Assembly (NCBI RefSeq): GCF_963678635.1
Contig: NC_087063.1
Coordinates: forward strand, 62,789,290-62,853,289
DNA length: 64,000 nt
DNA from: Symsagittifera roscoffensis
Taxonomy: Eukaryota > Xenacoelomorpha > Acoela > Convolutidae
Reading direction: 5' to 3'
Shown here: in pieces, positions 30,601-40,800 of the stretch
How positions within the stretch are numbered: the stretch's first letter is position 1
Layout of the letters: the number at the start of each line of letters is the position of its first letter
The notes under the pieces: model-generated
What the model saw: the letters and a program-made list of their open reading frames with translations, nothing else
Database searches by the model: none
Told to the model about the DNA's origin: nothing
Made by a program: the position numbers and the translations under genes

Positions 30601-32548
30601 GTGGACGAAATGGAGTTATTGATGAAGGATATGGACAAACGGATAGATGAGTTAAAACAGTTCCAGTTTGACAAAGAGTGGAAGGAACAGTGGGATGCAC
30701 ACTATGAACGCAGTCAGAAGGCACTCCTGGATGTCAAGGTATCAAAACCTCAATCTCAAACAAAATGCTGGTGATTCGAAGCCTACCTTTGATCTGTGCT
30801 TCTTCCTTGAGAGTCTGATGCAAAAATTTTAAAATCGGAAAAAGTGCAAAAAACCAGTAGATTTTTTTCAAGAGCACAAAAATGGTTCTGAATTCTGAAA
30901 TGGAGAGACCTCTACTTCTCACTCTTTTGCTATAGTTAATAAGATTAAGTTAGTTACCTATTGATTTGGATTCCGGAATTTACTATTGTGGAACGGACTT
31001 TTCACACCGGTGTGATTAAATAATGCTTCTCTAACAGATACTTCTTTGCAGATGTAGGATGGAATTAAGCTAATGTTTGTTATTTATTTGGCAGAGCTGG
31101 GTGAAGGTTAGAATTTTAACTCTACTATTAACTATGTTATCCGAAAGTCTGAAAATGTAGATAATCGAGCTGAAAATCGAACTGAAAATTGATCACCTTG
31201 CTTTACACAAGAATATGTGGCAGATCGGACTTCTTGAGCTTTTCCAACTAAATCTCATTTGGTAGATGAAATCTCCTTTGCTGGCATTTAATCCTGATAT
31301 TTCATTTCCAGAGTGGTCTGGACCTGTTGAGGAATGCGGCTGAGTACGGGGCAGACACTGCACAACAGAAGCTTCTGGACAACAACCAAGATGTCCTTGG
31401 GGTTAGTACCTACACCAAGGCAATTTTGTTTCAAACCTTAAGGTTTAAATGAAGCGCCACTGTTTTCTGGATTATAAATGCTTATTTAAGTCCGCTTGTA
31501 ACTAAGCCAAAAATGAAACATTTTTCGTATCGTTTACAAAACTAGTGTTTTCCTTGAAATTTTCAAGGCCATGGTGCAATGTTCACGAGTCTCTAATTTA
31601 AGTTTTGATTATCTAGACCATGGTGGAGAAAACGAGCGAAAACACGGTAAAAACGGTGAACAAAGTACTAAAAAAGTTCAGCATTTGGAAACGAGATACG
31701 GAAGAAGCGTCCAAACGAGACAACAATTCACCTTTTTGTCAACAATTTGTGGCAGAAGGCGAGTATAGTTTCTGTAAGAAGTACGAAACCGATAAGAAGT
31801 GCAAACGAGTGTGTGCGCCGGATGAAGAGGATCGATTCTGCAAAGACATTGCGGAAAGGGAAGCCATGCAGAGCCATACGATCGAGATGTTGACCAAGTC
31901 TTTAGAGGAACAACATAAGAGGGCAAATAACATCATAAAGTAAGCCATTGAAAGAGAGTCTTTCTGTTTCTTGCACCTGAGCATGTGCTTTCCTAATATA
32001 AAACATTTCACTAATTTTGTTGAATAATTTTGACTCGTTAAAAAATCAAGGCACAGTCAAATGTTTCATGTCAGATTTTTTAAAAAGCAAGTCAGGCATT
32101 TTTATCGCTTTTCGAGACTAATTCCAAAATCATACGACCGTATCTTAACTTTGTTAAGACTGTATCTTCCGTAAACGTATCATAATAAAAAAAATATGCG
32201 CAATTTTAATAAGTATGTTTCAGAGAGCACAGTTGGCCTCTGATCATGAAGACAATGAACTTCAACAACAAGGAACGAGATTACAAAAAGATCCCAATTG
32301 AGTCTATCGAGATAGACCCCCAAAACTACGACCAGGAGAAACCATGGCTGTTCAAGGACGTAATCATTCGATTCTCGCTGAAACACAATGGAGGAGATCC
32401 GAAGTATCATATTCAGGAAAAGAAGACGAAGCTAACGGATCCAGTGAATTTGATGAACACTTTTAATATTAACGCTACTAAGCCTTTCGCCAAAGCAGTC
32501 ATTGGTGAAATGAACACTAAGTACCTGGAAGAACACCCCTTGAAATGA
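21417..32548 (+). CDS. CLU-like: Clusterin-like secreted protein, eight exons, 543 aa
   Basis: The exon model is 21417-21671, 27601-27706, 28202-28396, 29989-30177, 30590-30738, 31312-31401, 31617-31939, 32224-32548. All introns are GT-AG, phases agree at every junction, and the total is 1632 nt. The product has a signal peptide and an acidic coiled-coil-like region. Its ten cysteines fall in two groups of five: 92, 101, 104, 109, 117 and 369, 381, 390, 394, 403. The first group is spaced x8-x2-x4-x7. From established knowledge, vertebrate clusterin has five Cys in each chain joined by five antiparallel disulfides, with spacing x10-x2-x4-x7 in the beta chain. An Arg-Gln-Ser at 192-194 sits where clusterin is cut into two chains. 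Five N-glycosylation sequons are visible. Inference: a divergent extracellular chaperone. The weak point is the exon 4 acceptor. Confidence 0.75.
22611..22856. repeat. Tandem duplication, period 123 bp
   Basis: The block from GATGTTTTTAATGAAAG to CAATTGGCCCTATG occurs at 22611 and again at 22734, nearly identical. The second copy runs directly into the TTGTCC-type minisatellite at about 22850. Lies in intron 1 of the clusterin-like gene. Confidence 0.9.
22834..25265 (+). mobile_element. Degraded MULE-type DNA transposon with minisatellite-like inverted ends
   Basis: The left end (about 22834-22952) repeats AACTTGYCC and TATGCCATTTTGTCCCA-like units. The right end (about 25165-25258) is its inverse complement: TGGGACAAGATGGCATAG, GGCAAGTTGAAATCGGACAAGTTGG, and ATTGAATTGGGTC pairing with the left GGC-side CAATTCAATTGGCC. 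Between them lies the FLYWCH/MULE transposase remnant. MULEs are known for long, sometimes subterminal-repeat-rich inverted ends. The right end is present a second time at about 26150-26240 through a tandem duplication. The element sits in intron 1 in the gene's sense orientation. Confidence 0.6.
23231..24545 (+). pseudogene. FLYWCH-zinc-finger / MULE transposase pseudogene
   Basis: The first frame has a FLYWCH-type finger: WRC at 23301-23309, a KC pair, then EHSH near 23382. It is followed by the usual Lys/Arg-rich spacer. After a frame change come FIIPKEYSDFFLFDGG and RILVFG, then DGTFK at 23754 with FYQLYTIH and YALLPNKTE. These are hallmark blocks around the first catalytic Asp of MULE transposases. 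Further frames give AAVNAFTTAFPESSIKG, ELGLKKAYENN and LTALSFVPID, and finally NAVEGWHLGV. Several frameshifts and in-frame stops separate the blocks, so it cannot encode an active enzyme. Confidence 0.85.
24352..26340. repeat. Tandem segmental duplication, about 0.99 kb
   Basis: The copy at 24352-25310 is repeated at 25344-26340, offset 991-992 bases, with scattered substitutions. It carries the 3' end of the MULE transposase remnant, a block with CCCCGCCGCCTTTTCTTGAT, and the right inverted end of the element. Confidence 0.9.
26530..27050. repeat. Dispersed repeat, copy C
   Basis: Third copy of the family at 16181 and 17161, now within intron 1. The hairpin is CAAGGC-GAA-GCCTTG, with a paired change relative to copy A. 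It ends near TTTCGAAAGTCGGA. Confidence 0.75.
27601..27706 (+). CDS. CLU-like: Exon 2: first five-cysteine cluster
   Basis: The acceptor is TTATGTTTAG|AACG. It encodes residues 86-120 plus one base and all five cysteines of the first cluster (C-x8-C-x2-C-x4-C-x7-C). The donor is TTTG|GTAATA. Confidence 0.8.
28202..28396 (+). CDS. CLU-like: Exon 3: acidic coiled-coil segment
   Basis: The acceptor TTTTTTCTTAAAG|AT completes a Asp codon with exon 2. It encodes residues 121-185. It is Met/Lys-rich at first, then an acidic heptad-like Glu/Leu/Met helix. The donor is GGAA|GTAAGA, phase 1. Confidence 0.75.
29601..29998. mobile_element. Small inverted-repeat (MITE-like) element abutting exon 4
   Basis: The start AGGGGCGATTTAGG and the end CCTAGATCCGCCCT are imperfect inverse complements (11 of 14). 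The interior carries G runs (29613-29631, 29771-29786) and no ORF of note. It lies in intron 3, directly against the exon 4 coding body. Confidence 0.45.
29989..30177 (+). CDS. CLU-like: Exon 4: aromatic/acidic segment around the presumed chain-cleavage region
   Basis: The coding body (from about 30006) is convincing: SWFPGDMDWF, then an Asp/Met-rich stretch with an NKT sequon. The donor is GACTT|GTATGT, phase 1. Among nearby AGs, only CCTAG|AT at 29988 keeps the phase with exon 3. AGs at 30004 and 30007 do not, unless another exon intervenes. Confidence 0.6.
30590..30738 (+). CDS. CLU-like: Exon 5: helical segment
   Basis: The acceptor TTTTCTTAG|TC restores phase 1. It encodes residues 249-298, highly charged and helical with no Cys. 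The donor is TCAAG|GTATCA, phase 0. Confidence 0.75.
31312..31401 (+). CDS. CLU-like: Exon 6: 30-codon helical segment
   Basis: The acceptor is TTTCATTTCCAG|AGT and the donor CTTGGG|GTTAGT. Exactly 30 codons, phase 0 at both ends. Confidence 0.7.
31617..31939 (+). CDS. CLU-like: Exon 7: second five-cysteine cluster
   Basis: The acceptor is ATTATCTAG|ACC. It encodes residues 329-435 with Cys at 369, 381, 390, 394 and 403 (x11-x8-x3-x8), followed by a charged helix. The donor is ATAAA|GTAAGC, phase 2. Confidence 0.78.
32224..32548 (+). CDS. CLU-like: Exon 8: C-terminal beta-rich domain and stop
   Basis: The acceptor is TATGTTTCAG|A. It encodes residues 436-543: a DVIIRFSLKH-type strand, a NAT sequon, and a final helix with TKPFAKAVIGEM then EEHPLK. 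This resembles the strand-then-helix end of the vertebrate clusterin alpha chain. The stop is TGA at 32546-32548. Confidence 0.75.
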
Positions 32549-32576
32549 GTCATGGTGGGAAATGTGTAACTGAAAC

Positions 32577-32582
32577 AATAAA
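32577..32582 (+). terminator. Polyadenylation signal of the clusterin-like gene
   Basis: AATAAA lies 29 bases after the stop codon, followed by a T-rich downstream stretch (32600-32612). Confidence 0.65.
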
Positions 32583-32612
32583 AAAGTCGCTAGTGACTTT
32601 ATTTAATTTTTT

Positions 32613-33162
32613 TGTACCCTAAGTTATTACCTGGTTTCAATGAGTGCACACATATATATGATAATTTAGTCTTTTAATCTATACCAAACTTCCATTCAGC
32701 TCCTAATTTTGTCTAAAAACTAATTTGACTCTATTTAGATTCGTTGCGTTTTTATTGTTCCGACCATTGAAAATAAGGATCTTTGTATTCATTTTTTTCC
32801 CACGCAAAATCAGGTATCGCTACTAATCAGCGGACTGGGTTGAGTGATATGTTATATTGAAGCCCTTTTAGTCGTGATTCGAACGACATTAAAAAAACTT
32901 CAGAAACATCTTCCGAATGTTGAGAAAAACCGGTTTGAGTTTTGGTCTAGTTTCGAACTAATATGGCGTGAACGTGTAGGATTTCAATAGCTTATTAACA
33001 CTGACTTTAAGCCACAAAATGTAAATGTTCGCAGATGAAAGTAGTTTTTGGAGGATTTTAGCGCCCTTTTGAAAAAAAAACATTTTGAAAAAAAAATGTT
33101 TTTTTTTTTTTTTTACATTTTTTCGTTTGGTCAATATTCTTCAAAAAATGTTTTCTGAATGG
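32613..33162. other. Spacer between clusterin-like gene and satellite, no gene seen
   Basis: About 550 bases of mixed AT-rich sequence, ending in paired A and T runs (33065-33115) that could form a long A/T hairpin just before the first satellite unit. Confidence 0.5.
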
Positions 33163-34599
33163 CCTTAATAATGCTATAATATTATCATTCGACATTGTGA
33201 CTCTAAAAGCTTCAGTTGTGTTAGGAGGCGCGAAGTTGGATGTATAGGTGAGCTGCTCCTGACATTGTGCCTCCAAAAACCTTAGTTGTGTTAGGAGGGG
33301 TTTAGTTGAGGACTACTTAAAAGACCAAATTTTATTTTATTGCTGTAAAAAATTTTTTGCCTTTGTGCCTCCAAAAACCTTAGTTGTGTTTGAAGGGGAT
33401 TAGTGGAATGTTTAGCTGAGCTGTTCTTGACTTCTTGCCTCCAAAAACTTTAGTTGTGTTAGTAGGGGCAGAGTGGAATATTCAGTTGAGCTGTACTTGT
33501 TTTGGTACCTCCAAAAACTTAATTGTGTTAAGAGGGATTTGTTGAGGACAACAAACCATGCTGTTTTGATTTTATTAATGTAAATTTATCATTTGACTTT
33601 GTGCCTCGAAAAACCTTAGTTGTGTTACGACGGGCTTAGTGGAAAGTTTAGGTGAGCTGTTTTTGACTTTGTGCCTTCAAAAACAATATTCATCTTAGGA
33701 GGGGCGTATTGGGATGTTTAGATGAAATGTTCCTGATTTTGTGCATCTAAAAACATTAACTGTTATAGGGCGGTCTTAGTTTAATGATTAGGTGAGCTGT
33801 TTTGACTTTGTGCCTCGAAAAATTTTAATTGTGTTGAGAGTATTTTTTGAGGACAACTTGCCATGCCGTACTGTTTTCAATGCTGTAACTTTCTTATTTG
33901 ACTTTGTGCATCCAAAAACCTTAGTTGTGTTACGACGGTCTTAGTGGAAAGTTTAGGTGAGCTGTTTTTGACTTTGTGCCTGCAAAAACTTTAATTGTGT
34001 TAGGAGGGATTTGTTGAGGACAATTTGACATACCGTATTGTTTTTATTACTGTAGTCTGATCATTTCACTTTGAGCCTCCAAAAGTCTTACTTGTGTTAG
34101 GACGGGCTTAATGGAAAGAATAGGTGAGCTGTTCTTGACTTTGTGCCTATAAAAACCTTAATTGTGTTTAGAGGGATTCGGTGAAAACAATTTGCCATTT
34201 CGTATTGTTTCTAATACTAGAAAATTATCAATTATTTTTGTGCCCGCAAAAACCTTAGTTGTGTTAGGTCGGGCGTAGTTGGATGTTTATTGGAGTTGTT
34301 CCTGATTTCGTGCCTCCATCACTTGAATAGCATTAGGAGTGCTTTGTTGTGCACTCTTCCCATACCGTGTTCTTTTCAAAACTGTTAATTTATCATTTGA
34401 ATTTGTGCCTCCAAAAACCTTAATTGAGTTAGAAGGGGCTCAGTTTTGCGTGGACAACTTGCAATGCGGTTTTTTACTCTAATGTTGTAAACTGATCGTT
34501 TGCATTTGTGCCTCGAAAAATCTTAGTTGTTTTAGGAGTGACTTTGTGGAACGTTTAGGTGAATTGTTATTGAATTTGTGCCTCCAAAAATCCTAATTG

Positions 34600-36310
34600 T
34601 GTTAGGAGAGGCCTTGTTGAGGACAACTTGCAATACCGTTTTTTCTTAAATGCTTTAAATTGGTCATATGACTTTGTGCCTCCCAAAAGCTTAGTTGTGT
34701 TACGAGATGATTAGTGGAATATTTAGCTGAGCTGTTCTTGACTTCGTGCCTCCAAAATTTTTAGTTGTGTTAGTAGGGGCAGAGTGGAATAATTAGTTGA
34801 GCTGTTCTTGTTTTGGTGCCTCCGAAAACATAAATTGTGTTAGGAGAAGTTTGTGGAGGACAACAAGCCAATCTTTTTTGATTTTAATCATGTAAATTTA
34901 TCATTTGACTTTGTGCCTTAAAAAACCTTAATTGTATAAGGAGGGTTTTTTCGAGGACAACTTACAATGTCAAGTTGTTTTAAATACTGTAAATATTTTA
35001 TTTGACTTTGTTCTTTCAAAAACTATATTCATCTTAGGAGGGGCGTAGTGGGATGTTTAGATGAAATGTTCCAGATTTTGTGCATCTAAAAACATTAACT
35101 GTTATAGGGCGGTCTTATTTGAATGGTTAGATGAGCTGTCTTGACTTTGTGCCTCGAAAAATTTTAATTGTGTTGAGAGTATCTGCTGACGATAACGTGC
35201 CATGCCGTACTGTTTTCAATACTTTAACTTTATCATTTGAAATTGTGCCTCCAGAAACCTTATTTGTGTTACGACTGGCTTATTGGAATGTTTAGGTGAG
35301 CTGTTTTTGACTTTGTGCCTCCAAAAATTTTAATTATGTTAGTAGGGGCAGAGTGGAATATTCAGTTGAGCTGTTCTTGTTTTGGTGCCTCCGAAAACAA
35401 AAATTGTGTTAAGAGGGATTTGTTGAGGACAACTAGCCAATCCTTTTTGATTTTAATTATGTAAATTTATCATTTGACTTGGTGCCTTAAAAAACCTTAG
35501 ATGTATAAGGAGGGGTTTTGTTGAGAACAACTTAAAGTATCCAGTTGTTTTTAACACTGTAAATATGTAATTTGACTTTGTTCCTTCAAAAGTTTTATTC
35601 ATCTTAGGAGGGGCGTAGTGGGATGTCTAGATGAAATGTTCCTGATTTTGTGCATCTGAAAACTTTAACTGTTATAGAGCGTTCTTATTTGAATGGTTAG
35701 ATGAGCTGTCTTGACTTTGTGCCTCGAAAAATTTTAATTGTGTTGAGAGTATCTGCTGACGAAAACGTGCCATGCCGTACTGTTTTCAATACTGTAACTT
35801 TATCATTTGACTTTGTGCCTCCAAAAACCTTATTTGTGTTACGACTGGCTTAGTGGAATGTTTAGATGAGCTGTTTTTGACTTTGTGCCTCCAAAAACTT
35901 TAATTATGTTAGTAGGGGCAGAGTGGAATATTCAGTAGAGCTGTTCTTGTTTTGGTGCCTCTGAAAACAAAAATTGTGTTAAGAGGGATTTGTTGAGAAC
36001 AACAAGCCAATCCTTTTTGATTTTAATAATTTAAATTTATCATTTGACTTGGTGCCTCAAAAAACCTCAGATGTATAAGGAGGATTTTTGTTGAGAACAA
36101 CTTAAGATATCCAGTTGTTTTTAATACTGTAAATATATCATTTCACTTTGTTCCTTCAAAAACTATATTCATCTTAGGAGGGGCGTAATGGGATGTCTAG
36201 ATGAAATGCTCCTCAATTTGTGCATCTAAAAACATTAGCTGTTATAGGGCTTTTTTGAATGATTAGGTGAGCTGTCTTGACTTTGTTCCTCGAAATTTTT
36301 TTATTGTGTC
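34600..36310. repeat. 571-bp higher-order repeat, half-unit order BAABBAA
   Basis: The GAGTATCTGCTGACG-marked B unit recurs at about 35167 and 35738, 571 apart. The order B-A-A-B-B-A-A is the same in at least three consecutive periods. Length agrees with 3 x 97 + 4 x 70. Confidence 0.8.
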
Positions 36311-37859
36311 GAGAGTATTTGGTGAGGACAACTTGCCATGCCGTACTGTTTTCAATACTGTAACTTTATCATTTGACCTTGTGCCTCCAAAAACCTTAGT
36401 TGAGTTACGACGGGTTTAGTGGAATGTTTAGGTGAGCTGTTTTTGGCTCTATGCCTCTAAAAACCTCAATTGTGTTAAGAGGGATTCGGTGGAGACAATT
36501 TGCTATTCCGTATTGTTTCTAATACTAGCAAATGATCAATTGACTTGGTGCCTGCAAAAACTTTAGATGTGTTAGGAGGGGCGTAGTTGGATGTTTATGG
36601 GAGTTGTTCCTGATTTCGTGCCTCCATCACTTTAATATCATTAGGGGGGCTTTGTTGTGCACTCTTACCAAACCGTGTTCTTTTCAAAACTGTAAATTTA
36701 TCATTTGACTTTGTGCCTCCAAAAACCTTTATTGAGTTAGAAGGTGCTCAGTTTTGTGTGGACAACTTGCAATGCGGTATTTTACTCTAATGTTGTAAAC
36801 TGATCGTTTGCATTTGTGCCTCGAAAAATCTTAGTTGTTTTAGGAGTGACTTTGTGGAACGTTTAGGTGAATTGTTATTGAATTTGTGCCTCCAAAAATC
36901 CTAATTGTGTTAGGAGAGGCCTTGTTGAGGACAATTTGCAATGCCGTTTTTTCTTGAATGCTTTATATTTGTCATTTGTCTTTGTGCCTCCAAAAAGCTT
37001 AGTTGTGCTAGGAGATGATTAGTGGAATGTTTAGCTGAGCTGTTCTTGACTTCGTGCCTCCAAAAATTTTAGTTTTGTTAGTAGGGGCAGAGTGGAGAAT
37101 TCAGTTGAGCTGTGATTGTTTTGGTGCCTCCGAAAACATAAATTGTGTTAAGAGGGATTTGTTGAGGACAACAAGCCAATCCATTTTGATTTTAATAATG
37201 TAAAAATATCATTAGACTTTGTGCCTCAAAAAAGCTTAGTTGTTGAAGGAGGGGTTTTGTTGAGGACAACTTAAAATGTCAAGTTGTTTTTAATACTGTA
37301 AAAATTTTATTGGACTTTGTTCCTTGAAAAACTATATTAATCTTAGGAGGGGCGTAGTGGGATGTTTAGATGAAATGTTCCTGATTTTGTACATCTAAAA
37401 ACACTAAGTGTAATAGGGCGGTCTTAGTTGAATAATAACATGAGCTGTTTTTGACTTTGTGCCTCGAAAAACTTTAATTGTATTAAGAGGGCTTTGTTGG
37501 AGACAACTTGACAAGCCGTATTGTTTTCAATACTTCAATTTCATCATTTCACTTTGTGCCTCCAAAAATCTTAGTTGTGTTACGACGGGCTTAGTGGAAT
37601 GTTTAGGCGAGCTGTTTTTGACTTTGAGCCTCGAGAATTTTTAATTGTGTTGAGAGGGATTTGTTGAGAACAACTTGCCATGCCGTATTGTTTTAAATAC
37701 TGTAAATTTATCATTTGACTTTGTGCCTCCAAAAACCTTGATTTTGTTAGACGGTGCTCATTTGTGTGTGAACAACTTGCGATGCGGTATTTTACTCTAA
37801 TGTTGTACACTGATCGTTTGCGTTTGTGCATCGAAAAATCTTAGTTGTTCAGGAGGGGC

Positions 37860-40800
37860 TAGTAGAATGTTTAGCTGAGCTTTTCTTGACTTCGTGCCTC
37901 CAAAACCTTTAGTTGTGTTAGCAGGGGCAGAGTGGAATATTCAGTTGAGCTGTTCTTGTTTTGGTGCCTCCAAAACATAAATTGTGTTAAGAGCGATTTG
38001 TTGAAGACAACAAGCCATGCCTTTTTGATTTTATTAATGTAAATTTATCATTTGACTTTGTGCCTCAAAAAACAATAGTGGTCAAGTTGTTTTTATTACT
38101 GTAAATTTATCATTTGATTTTGTTCCTCCAAAAACTATATTCAACTTAGGAGGGGCGCAGTGAGATATTTAGGTGAAATGTTCCTAATTATGTGCATCTA
38201 AAAACATTAACTGTTATAGGTCGGTCTTAGTTGAATGATAAGATGAGCTGTTCTTCAATTTGTGCCTCGAAAAGTTTTAATTGTAGTATGAGGGATTTGT
38301 CGGATACAACTTGCCATGCCGTTTTCTTTTCGATACTTTAATTTTATCATTTGACTTTGAGCCTCCAAAAGCTTCAGCTGTGTTGAGATGGGCTTAGTGG
38401 AAGGTTTAGGTGAGCTGTTTTTGATTTTGTGCCTTCAAAACGTTTAATTGTGTTAAGAGGGATTTGTTAAGGACAACTTGCCATGCCGTATTCTTTTTAG
38501 TACTGTAATTTTATCATTTGACTTTGTGCCTCCAAAAACCTTAGTTGTGTCACGACGGGCTCAATGGAATGTTTAGGTCAGCTGTTTTTGACTTTGTGCC
38601 ACCAAAATTTTTAATTGTGTTAAGAGTGACTTGTTGAGGACAACTTGCAATGCCGTATTCTTTTTATACTGTAATTTTATCATTTGACTTTTTGCCTCCA
38701 AAAACCTTAGTTGTGTTACGACGAGCTTAGAGGAATGTTTGGGCGAGCTGTTTTTGTCTTTTTGCCTCGAAAAAAATTAATTGTGTTAAAAGGAGTTTGT
38801 TGAGAACAACTTGCCATTCCGTATTGTTTTTAATACTGTAAATTTATCATTTGACTTTGTGCCTCCAAAAATCTTGATTGTGTTTGAAGGGGCTCATTTG
38901 TGTGTGGACAACTTGCAATGCGGTATTTTACTCTAATGCAAACTGATCGTTTGCATTTGTTTCTCGAAAAATCTTAGTTGTTTTAGGAGGGGCTTTGTGG
39001 AATGTTTAGATGAGCTGTTCTTGACTTCGTGCCTCCAAAAACCTTAATTATGTTACGAGAGGCCTTGTTGAGGACAACTTGCAATGCCGTTTTTTTTAAA
39101 ATAATTTAAATTGGTCATTTGACTTTGTGCCTCCAAAAAGCTTAGTTGTGTTAGGAGGGGCTAGTGGAATGATTACTGAATTTTTCCTGACTTCGTGCCT
39201 CCAAAGACTTTAGTTGTGTTATTAGGGGCAGAGTGGAATATTCAGTTGAGTTGTTCTTGTTTTGGTGCCTCCAAAAGCATAAATTGTGTTAAGAGGGATT
39301 TGTTGCGAACAACAAGCCATGCCGTTTTGATTTTAATAATGTAAATTTATCATTTGTCTTTGTGCCTCAAAAAACTTTAATTGTGTTAGGAGAGACCTTG
39401 TTGAGGAAAATTTGCAATACCGTACTTTTTCAAATGCCTTAAATTGGTCATTTGACTTTGTGGTTCCAAAAATCTTTGTTGTGTTAGAACTTGCTTAGTG
39501 GAATAATTAGGTGAGCTGTTCTTGACTTTGCACCGTCGAAACTTTATAATTGTGTTAAGAGGGACTTGGTGAGGACAACTTGCAGTTACGTATTATTTTG
39601 AATACTGTAAATCTTTTATTTGACTTTGTGCCTCCAATAGCCTTAATTGTGTTAGGAGGGGAATATTTAGACGTTTAAAAGGTTTTTTTTTCTGATTTTT
39701 TCCGTTTTCTTCTTTAATGCTGTAAGTTGATCATTTGTCATTTTGCCTCCAAGAACCTTAGTTGTGTTACGACGGGCTTAGTATAATGTTTAGGTGAGCT
39801 GTTTTTGACTTTGTGCCTAAATTTTTTTAAATTGTGTTAAGAGGGATTTCTTGAGGACAAATTGCCATGCCATAATGTTTTTGATACTGTAATTTTATCA
39901 TTTGACTTTGTACGTCCAAAAGCTTTAGTTGTGTTACGACGGGCTTAAAGGAATGTTTAAGTGCGCTGTTTTGGACTTTTTGCCTCGAAAAATTTTAATT
40001 GTATTAAGAGGGATTTGTTGGAGACAACATGCCATGCCGTATTGTTTTCAATACTTCAATTTTATCATTGACTTCGTGCCTCCAAAAACCTTTGTTGTTC
40101 AAGGAGGGGATTTGTTGAGGACGACTTACAATGTCAAGTTGTTTTTAATACTGTAAATATTTTATTTGACTTTGTTCCTTCAAAAACTATATTAATCTTA
40201 GGAGGGGCGTAGTGGGATGTTTAGATGAAATGTTCCTGATTTTGTACATCTAAAAACATTAAGTGTATTAGGGCGGTCTAAGTTGAATGATAAAATGAGC
40301 TGTTCTTGACTTTGCGCCTCGAAAAACTTTAATTGTATTAGAGGGATTTGTTGGAGACAACTTGCCAAGCCGTTTTGTTTTCAATACTTCAATTTAATCA
40401 TTTGACTTTCTGCCTCCAAAAACCATAGATGTGTTACGACGGGCTTAGTGAAATGTTTAGGCGAGCTGTTTTTGACTTTGAGCCTCGAAAAATTTTAATT
40501 TTGTTGAGAGGTATTTGTTGAGAACAACTTGCCATGCCGTATTGTTTTTATACTGTAGTTTTATCATCTGACTTTTTGCATCCAAAAACGTTAGTTGTGT
40601 TACGACGGGCTTAGTGGAATGCTTAGTCGAGCTGTTTCTGACTTTGTGCCTCCAAAAATTTTAATTGTGTTGAGAGGGATTTGTTGAGATCAACTTGCCA
40701 TGCCGTATTGTTTTAAGTACTGTAAATTTATCATTAGACTTTGTACCTCCAAAAACCTTGATTGTGTTAGACGGTGCTCATTTGTGTGTGAACAACTTGC

